Part shown: positions 56,721 through 64,000 of the stretch, piece after piece
Layout of the letters: each line of letters starts with the position of its first letter
Position numbering within the stretch: the stretch's first letter is position 1
Assembly (NCBI GenBank): GCA_007844125.1
Contig: CM017565.1
Span: forward strand, 14,236,647 to 14,300,646
Source: Sinonovacula constricta
Lineage: Eukaryota; Mollusca; Bivalvia; Cardiida; Solecurtidae
Length of the DNA stretch: 64,000 nucleotides
Direction: 5' to 3'
Translations under genes and position numbers: made by a program
The notes under the pieces: generated by a model
What the model was told of the DNA's origin: nothing
What the model saw: the letters and a program-made list of their open reading frames with translations, nothing else
The model's database searches: none

Positions 56721-59700
56721 TCTTCTTTTAATACCTGCGGCAATTCTCAAACGACATTTTCTTATTTTCTTGTTACTTTTCAATGTTAATTATAATATAT
56801 AACTAACAACTGGATACTGTTCTTCTACGTGAATACTTGCCAAAGCATTTGCAAAAGTAGCATTTCTTAATGTGTCTCATGTGTTACACATAAAGTCACG
56901 CAAATAAAGAGATTCGATATTACTTTTACATCCTTTCTGATAATGTGTCTTGCTATTAACACCACACTTGGCAACTGTCTTGCACCAGACAAACATAAGC
57001 AGACAGTTGATGGTTTATGTCTTATAGATATGACATTGTTCCTCTATGATTGGACTCTATCGCTATTTCTGTTCCTTTGAGACGATCATTGGCCGAAATC
57101 CCTGGCCACGATTGTTTCATAGAATACTACTTCCCAGCGTTGACCTGTTTGTTAGCTGTGCAAGTTTAAATTCAGTGTTACTAAGTTGTAAAACTAGCAT
57201 TCTGTCTAAATTGCTCAATGTTTGATATAAACATGGTTTAATCTAAAGTAAGCACCTTTCAGACATGACAATTAATTCAGTTATAACTTAAAAATATAGC
57301 CGGATTATGTTCACTGAATGCCAAACGCAATATGATACTTTACTATGATATGTTATGGTCTATTTTGAACTCTAAACCAGTTTAGAGTTAACATATATGG
57401 GCATTATGTTTATCCTCGGGATTTATCAGCAGATAACACGTTTGTTTTGCCAGCACTGTCGACATCTACCACCCTGCTAGCCTTCAAGTCTCCTTTACTC
57501 TAACATTAACAACTAGCGCAGCAATAAAACATGCTAGTTATTTTCGTGTTTGCTCAGCATTATATGCATATTAATACTTTATATAGACAATTACTGAACA
57601 CATCATTTCTCAGCTTACATTGTTCAATCTGGTAGTTAAAGGCAGTTATATTCCTCATTGTCAAATATAAACACAATATAAAAATGTTCTTACTACAAAG
57701 GTCAGTGGAAATATAATGTATGAATATCATAACACTAGAAATTGACCTGGTTTGGTTGCAACATATCTAACATTTGCATCAATAAATCATTTGTCCACTA
57801 TAATAAATCAGCTTATAAGGAATCCCAATTTAACTGATTGTCAGTGTAAATATCACATATAATATATTGTTATACGCTAATTCTAGTATCAATTGGTTGT
57901 TTGGTCTTGCTTTAAATTAAGTCGACATAGCACAGACTTAACTATGAACGCATGCAGTGTGAACACGTGTGACCTGGAACTGTTTATAAAATAGTACATT
58001 CTAAAAACTGAGTTCATTTATAGTAAGCCAAAGCAATAACGCTGCCACTATTCAATCTTTAAGACTGATATATTTCAAACAGAGTTCGAAATGTTGTTCT
58101 TGGTTCATGACACCAAGGCCTTTAAGTAATTACACGTACCTTAATTTATATTTACTTTCGATTTCACAATGGCTTGAGGACATTATGACTTCGCCGTGAA
58201 CATATATCTCGTTCACATTGAAGTTATATATTTATTTGAATAAAATAAGACACGATGATTGCGATGTTTTGTTATATCCAGTGTAAAGGTATGTGAATAA
58301 CAGTGTCATTTAGTTTCCTAAAATTTTGTTAAATTAAACCTCTAACTTAATATGCTCAAAGTCAAAATCGACTCTGAAGGAGACGTTTACATAAGAAAAA
58401 TTAATTCAAAATTATGATGAAATTGCAAAAGAAGAGTCAAGATAATTTCGATATATCATTTTAACTTGTCATGATGATGTCTCATTTACCGAAATTCAAA
58501 TTAACGATTATAAGTTGATTAGATGATATCTTAAACAAAGAGGTTGTACATTTTGTTATGTACAATATCTTGAAAATAATGCACAAACTTGGGTGTGCAT
58601 GTTCGTCTCATGAGAGAAGTGAATGTTGATTACCTAATTTCCCGTTCTAAATGTATGTGCGCTTACTATTTTGCTGCTACAGTCTTGATTGTCATAAAGG
58701 ATATTGCTCGTTCTTTTTCCAATTTAAAGTTTCGAGCCCGCGTGAATTACTGATAATTACACAGGATTCGAACCGAACGACGTCTGTCAGTAGACAACAA
58801 ACAACGCAGCACTAAATTAGAAAATACATATCATTTTAATGTATCGTTAGGTTAATAATCCAATAAGATAATAAAGATGACTGAAAATTATCGCCATAGA
58901 TTATTAATTCGTTCTTATGCCATTGATTTCAGTTATTATTAGGAAACATCGATCAGTTTGTTGCTAGGAAAAATTTCGTCTGTCCATTGGACAAAGGTTA
59001 TCCTAGTTCACTTTTTTCCTTTGGAAATATTTGTTGTATTTCCGTTAAGCTTCGACCTGCTACAGCGATGTTGTTGTCAATAACGTGAGAGCTTGTCCAG
59101 CTAATAGGTTCTGTCATCATTTAGCCATATTATTTATGTTCCATTTGTCATGGCAATACATATAACTATATAAGTTTTTTGTTTATATTTTCTTGCCTTT
59201 TGCAATGAATTTATCTTTTAAAATAATATCAGCTAAAACTTTGTGGAGTTAAACATCAAGATAAATATTTGTGGTTTTCAAGTGTATAAGTTTTTAAAAT
59301 GTTGGGTTTATATGTTTAAACAAAATATACCTCGAGCTTTATTTGTTTATTATTATATAAGATCATTAGAGTAAATATCAATTAACTTGGACGAAGTTTT
59401 ACAGACAACGACAACTGACAGTTAAATTTAATTTGTTATGTTTTTAAAACGTATCACATTTTTCTTTCTTTTTTTCTTTTTTTCTATCACTATTCTCGTT
59501 TCGATGGTCAACCAGAAGTTGTTTCGTTACCATAGAGACGTTACTTGATCAGAACCGTTGTACATCCACCGTTGTCCTAGAACAGTGTAAGATTCAATAC
59601 TTCCGTGTCAGACTTGTCATGGTTTGGTACTCTGAGAATATTAGCCGAATATTTCAAGTTTATTTCCCAAATGATGTTTCTGTTGCACCAACATATGAAT

Positions 59701-60889
59701 AAATTGTAAGTTTTAGCTGAAATTAACAAGCTTTTAGGTCGTGACAAACCAGTCAGTGGATTTATCCATGTGCTGTGATTGTTTAAATAACTGTGTACTT
59801 TTTTGTTATCAGCATTGATCAGTTAAATATTGTATATAATGCCGTTTGTATATCAACTATATAGTTCTGTTTATAATGCTGGACATGTCACATTCAAAAT
59901 ACTTGACAATACAGAAAATAAATGTGTTGACAGGTTGTTCATATCTACAATTTTTACCCCATTCTGTTCTTGTTGCTTTTTCATTAAAAATAAATATTTA
60001 TTTCAAACGCAATGACGTTGTTTATTTCTTAAAATAAACCGTCGGCATGATTTTAAAACGTGATAATCATGTCTGATATAGCGCACTTCTGCTCAAATAA
60101 CGTACAACGAGACAAATAAGTTGTTTTGGTTTTATTCTTTAAATCCCCAGTGTCAGAAACCTGGGAAGACATTCATTGCAACTCTCTGATACTTCCGCTT
60201 TGAAGCTGTTATTTGTTTAAGATTGGAAAAGAGACAAGTTATTTTTCAGATAATTAAAGTTAAATTAATAGCGTCGTCATTTATCTGAATAACAATATCA
60301 TTGCCCATAGCTCAAATCTCAAACTTAATTAAATTATAACTTCAACATTTTGCTTGAAAATGTCAATTATGATTCAAGTTTTAAATATAATTAACAATGA
60401 TAATAACTTTACATTCAGTGAAAGCTGGTTCGTGCATTATATTTTGTAAGAGTGCAGGCTTACATGTTTAGATTAGTTATGTTGTTTGTTGACCAAGATG
60501 TATTAATCGTTTTGTCTATTTTAATGCATTCAATTTAAATGAGGTTAAAATTGCATCTTTTTGTGGTCACAATACATTGTGGCGCCGGGTTAATTACACA
60601 AACGGTAACGCTCAAGGCGTCCTGTTCTTTTCTGTTGACTAAAATAAAGATCGCCTAAAAATAATATTTTGTCTTAATAAAATTTCGTTTATTGATTGTA
60701 AAAAAATGTTTAAACGTGAAATCTTTACTAATTAATGACCGTAGAAGATGTATTTAAACGTTAAATCTAGCATACGCTGCGGAAATATCTTTTTACGGAA
60801 ACAATACTTCGAGGAACGAATGAGTCTGATACGTACTCGTACGTGTCTAAAAGTTAGTCGTTGGGACACGACTTATTGGTTGGTTTTAT
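56721..60889. other. Non-coding
   Basis: More than 4 kb without a supported gene. Features seen: a 22-bp palindrome at 57368-57389 (AACTCTAAAC/GTTTAGAGTT), a T/C-rich run at 59459-59487 and a weak RT-like scrap near 57087-57170. Confidence 0.45.
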
Positions 60890-61460
60890 GATGGATAATT
60901 TAATATTTTACTACAGCATGACCATAAACCATTTTCGGACGAGGAAATGTATATGGCTGGTTTTTCGAATGGTTCTGCAATATTTCTATTTTAAAGTTTT
61001 AACATTTCTGTCACTACTGACATTTTTGCTGTTGTGCCTGCATTAATGAGCTGCCCAATGCCTGACTTTGGGTACTATGACCAGATTGGAGAGCATTATT
61101 TAATTTTGTGTTTAATCGATCAGTACTTTGGATGCCATATTTTAGAGTTTATGCAAATGTATGTTGGTGTTTTCTGAAAGTAAATTTAGGGTTTGGTAGA
61201 CATTTTTGTTAATATTGTTAATGTGCGAATTCCATGTCAGATTAAAATATTTTTATTTAGTAATGTGGATGACATTTGCACATTGAAGAAAATATCCCAC
61301 AAACAGTCTGTGGGGGTTTGAAGAGGGGAATGTAGACGGCAATATCATCAGCAAAGAGTAGGGAAAGAGTGATTTCACGGTTGTTTATATACACTTAGAA
61401 AAGGAAAATGTCCAAGAACACAAACGTGTTGCACACCAGGACATACAGGAATGGAGGAAT
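60890..61460 (-). mobile_element. Decayed LINE reverse transcriptase fragment
   Basis: Minus-strand translation gives LSVYINNREITLSLLFADDI, with the catalytic FADD box encoded at 61344-61355. Ahead of it (61400-61440) is a PGV...CVLGHFPFLSVYIN segment resembling the GxxQGxxLSP block. Beyond an internal gap, 61080-61260 reads LTWNSHINNINKNVYQTLNLL, the typical region after the RT palm. Stops and frame changes are frequent. The stretch below about 61075 is weakly similar to a LINE C-terminus and sets an uncertain edge. Confidence 0.65.
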
Positions 61461-61801
61461 TTTAAAAAGTTACCCCCACTATACAGAAACACAATTAAGA
61501 TAATCAACTAACCATAATGGAGTTAAGTTGAACTTATCACTGTTTCGAAAACTTAGAGAAAATTACTTCCTGTATGTTTTCAAAGCAAAAGAAAAGCCGT
61601 ACCTGTATTGGTACATTTTACACAACGAGAAGCGCGTTTGGTTTAACATGGTTCCATCCATAGTGGCTCGTCATTAGTGCAAGTTTGACAAAGTTTTATG
61701 ATAACACAAATGCCTCAATATGCTCATTCCATCAAGGATAGAAGTACTTGAAAAGTCGACAAGTGTCATCCGACCACGCATTTGCTATCTGGAAAACTTT
61801 T

Positions 61802-61975
61802 GAGGAGCCGAATAGTCCAGTGGTAGGACGCCCGACTCCAGATATTGGGGTCTGTAGTTCGAACCTCAATCAGGTCGCCGCTAATTTCCTTGAGCAAGAA
61901 ATTTACCTCGAATTGTTCCACGCCACTTAGGTGTATAAATTCGGTACGTACGAAGGTTATTTGGGTCAGTAATGT
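61802..61975 (+). mobile_element. tRNA-derived SINE, family 3
   Basis: The head contains TAGTCCAGTGGTAGGACGC (A-box, 61813-61831) and TAGTTCGAACCTC (B-box, 61855-61867). The body has CTTGAGCAAGAAATTTACCT and CCACGCCACTTAGGTGTATA, a style common to invertebrate SINEs with a conserved central domain. A single copy is seen in the window. Confidence 0.7.
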
Positions 61976-62426
61976 GATTTCCAAGCGACATGTGTCAGTA
62001 GCCATAGTACTGAATTGACGAATACACCCACTGACCAAAGGGTAAACTGTAAAGTCGGCTGAACGAGCAGTAGCTTGAAAGTAGACTATAACTTTGAACT
62101 TCCTAATATTTCACAAGGATAAGCAATTAAAAAAAGAAGAAGGCTGCCTGATTTCTGCTTTTTCCTGCACTGCGCCCTGTAATTGGTCCGTCGTATTCGA
62201 TCAATACACTCGCGACACTGATGCTTTATTTAACATGATCGTAAACTTGACAGGTATAGATTTCAACAAGCTTCAACATAAAAACAACGTTATGTTCTCC
62301 AACGTTTAAACAACTTAACTTGTGTACGTAAACTTGGGTTGAAAAAATGTCACAGGAGTGATTTTCTGCACTTTTTATATATATCGACCATGTAACATTT
62401 ATTTTGAACTGCAAAACATGTATGCC

Positions 62427-62446
62427 TCAATAATAATAATAATAAA
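62427..62446. repeat. (AAT)n microsatellite
   Basis: About six AAT units. Confidence 0.85.
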
Positions 62447-62744
62447 ATTCCAAGTCCTACTTCACGTTCTGTTTCTTCATCTTGGACAAAACCATTAAGG
62501 AAGTTAACACGTTAACAGGCATGTGCTATTTAGTTTGTGTTGTTGTTGGTGTGTTTTTGTGTTCTTTTCGATTGGCTGAACAAAGATTGGTATGTTGTGG
62601 TAACAACTTAAGCTTAACTTTAATGACAACACGCTCAATGAATATTTATGATCCTTATGACGACGTTGTGTAAAAGAACGTCGGCTTAACTTTAATGATT
62701 TTGTTTTGTTTTCGAAATACATCGCAGTGAACAGCTAGGTTCAT

Positions 62745-62945
62745 TATGGCGACGTCCAGATTTTTGGTGGAGGAAGACGCCAAACAACGGTCTAGGTAGA
62801 ACCACCGGCGCATCGCAAGTCGGCTGGAAGACCTTCCCACATTTGGTCTTTCGTCCTGAACGGGACACAAACCCAAATTTAATGAAAGGCGACTCCTGTA
62901 CCTACAGCGATAAGAGAAAGCAATTATCCAGCGGCCATTCAAGTT
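62745..62945 (-). repeat. Possible SINE-like repeat, GC-richer than surroundings
   Basis: This 200-bp island (TGGTGGAGGAAGACGCC near 62767, GGTAGAACCACCGGCG near 62796) resembles a dispersed bivalve repeat I recall, with a degraded tRNA-like end toward 62945. No second copy is in the window and no coding frame is supported. Confidence 0.35.
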
Positions 62946-63646
62946 TTAAGTGGTCATGATGCAACGCAAAATTCATTTTAATAGATGAAGACCCTTAAAA
63001 TACAATAGACATTTCTCAAATGATAAGAGGTTTCGAAAAAATCCGGCATCAATTTTGACTAGTTATTGCTTTAGTACAAACATTGATTTTGCTTTTATAT
63101 TAGTACAAACATGTTAAAAGACAAAGACAAAATACGTTTTCCAGATAGCATGCGTTATTGCTTACTTGAGCATTAACGATTTACTTTTCTATCACACAAT
63201 CGCATTTCTTTGAAAAATTTAACCTCGTATTTTAGTCAGGCATTTCTAGAGCGTTTGTCTGTTGATATGATGATACTAAATTTAAAAGGCCAGTTTAATG
63301 GAGATGAAGGTCGCAATCTATGTAGTAACAGCAACAAAATAATGACAACCTGAACAGTCTTTAAACTGAAATAATATTGCCGACATTATTACCAGTGATA
63401 TCGGTTTTGTATGAACGGTATTATCTTCAATATATGTGTGTTAAGGTCTTCTTGTGAAGGTCTGTAAAATATTATCTTCTTATATCATTCATTCAAGTAA
63501 CAACAGGTCAAACCTTTTTTTAAGAAATAATACAAACATCGGTTATTAAGGCTAAAGTACGTACGGACCCATTATTACATAATGTAAATTTATAGTCAAT
63601 GTTAACAGCTCCAACACTGTGAGACTTACTAGATATACCGGCCAAA

Positions 63647-63888
63647 ACAATAGCTCAATTGGTAGAGCGTCGGCTTGCGGATCGGGAGGTCGTGGATTCA
63701 AAAACCGGCCGGGTCAAACCAGAGACTTTAAAGTTGGTAGTAGTGGGTTCCCTCCTAACGCTCGGGGCTTTGGGGACAGCATTACGCCCTTGTTCCATCA
63801 CTGGGCACCTCATAAGTGCCCTTGTGCTATAATGATAGAAATGTCGCTGCACAGTATCGGCAAAAATGCCGGCAAATCCCATCCCACT
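63647..63888 (+). mobile_element. tRNA-derived SINE, family 1, most complete copy
   Basis: The tRNA-like head has an A-box TAGCTCAATTGGTAGAGCG (63651-63669) and a degenerate B-box GGATTCAAAAAC near 63694, the internal RNA polymerase III promoter. The body carries GTTGGTAGTAGTGGGTTCCC and the tail ends GCCGGCAAATCCCATCCCAC. Compared with the other copies the B-box has lost the GTTCGA consensus, so transcription is doubtful. Confidence 0.9.
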
Positions 63889-64000
63889 TACTAGATATTA
63901 CATATTTTGTTAAAGATAGCTTTTTTTCAACTGTGATACGTCATTACTGTACCCACATTAGACAGCAAACTATGATCATTAACTGTAATGTATAGGACAG

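Larger units (their letters stand above)
61976..63646. other. Mostly non-coding
   Basis: Apart from the AAT run and the SINE-like island at 62745-62945, no gene or repeat is recognised. Confidence 0.45.

Noticed and set aside
57087..57170. Possible LINE RT scrap (IPGHDCFIEYYF)
   Set aside because: Too short, with no neighbouring RT blocks in any frame.
63651..63720. Genuine tRNA gene
   Set aside because: The B-box is degenerate, no acceptor stem closes, and the SINE body follows directly.

Overview
The window is AT-rich, repeat-laden animal genomic DNA. The long introns with canonical GT/AG junctions, large microsatellites, several tRNA-derived SINE families, APE-type LINEs, Penelope-like reverse transcriptase fragments and a Crypton-type recombinase relic fit a lophotrochozoan, most probably a bivalve mollusc. 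That placement rests on repeat style and remembered family resemblance; the species cannot be named from the sequence alone.

Only one convincing host gene is present. It is a minus-strand, ten-exon D-isomer-specific 2-hydroxyacid dehydrogenase (glyoxylate/hydroxypyruvate reductase-like), coding from 51389 down to 43763. All ten exons join in frame into a 352-residue protein with the Rossmann GxGxxG motif and the Arg/Glu/His catalytic set. Intron 5 is almost entirely a (GATA)n array of about 2.27 kb, and a 141-bp near-perfect hairpin lies about 430 bp upstream of the start codon.

The rest is mobile and repetitive DNA. 1-5.5 kb: SINE pieces, a relic of a repeat family and a Crypton/DUF3504 recombinase fragment. 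6.46-7.36 kb: an 18-bp minisatellite. 7.5-8.85 kb: an unfamiliar element with long terminal inverted repeats, an internal tandem duplication and a 75-codon ORF-like segment. 13.7-18 kb: a nearly complete LINE with ORF1 and an ORF2 broken by a frameshift and an internal deletion. 22.8-24 kb, 35.4-36.2 kb and about 60.9-61.5 kb: decayed LINE fragments. 25.1-27.2 kb: a nest of (TA)n and (GT)n arrays containing a SINE and a pogo-like miniature element. 38.9-40.7 kb: a 42-bp minisatellite split by a 0.66-kb insertion with a direct flank duplication. 53.2-54.7 kb: inverted and direct copies of a dispersed terminal repeat around a Penelope-like fragment. 61.8-63.9 kb: further tRNA-derived SINEs.

Apart from the dehydrogenase and the LINE open frames, the short ORFs look like chance frames or readings through tandem repeats. 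Large stretches hold nothing I can recognise and are listed as such.
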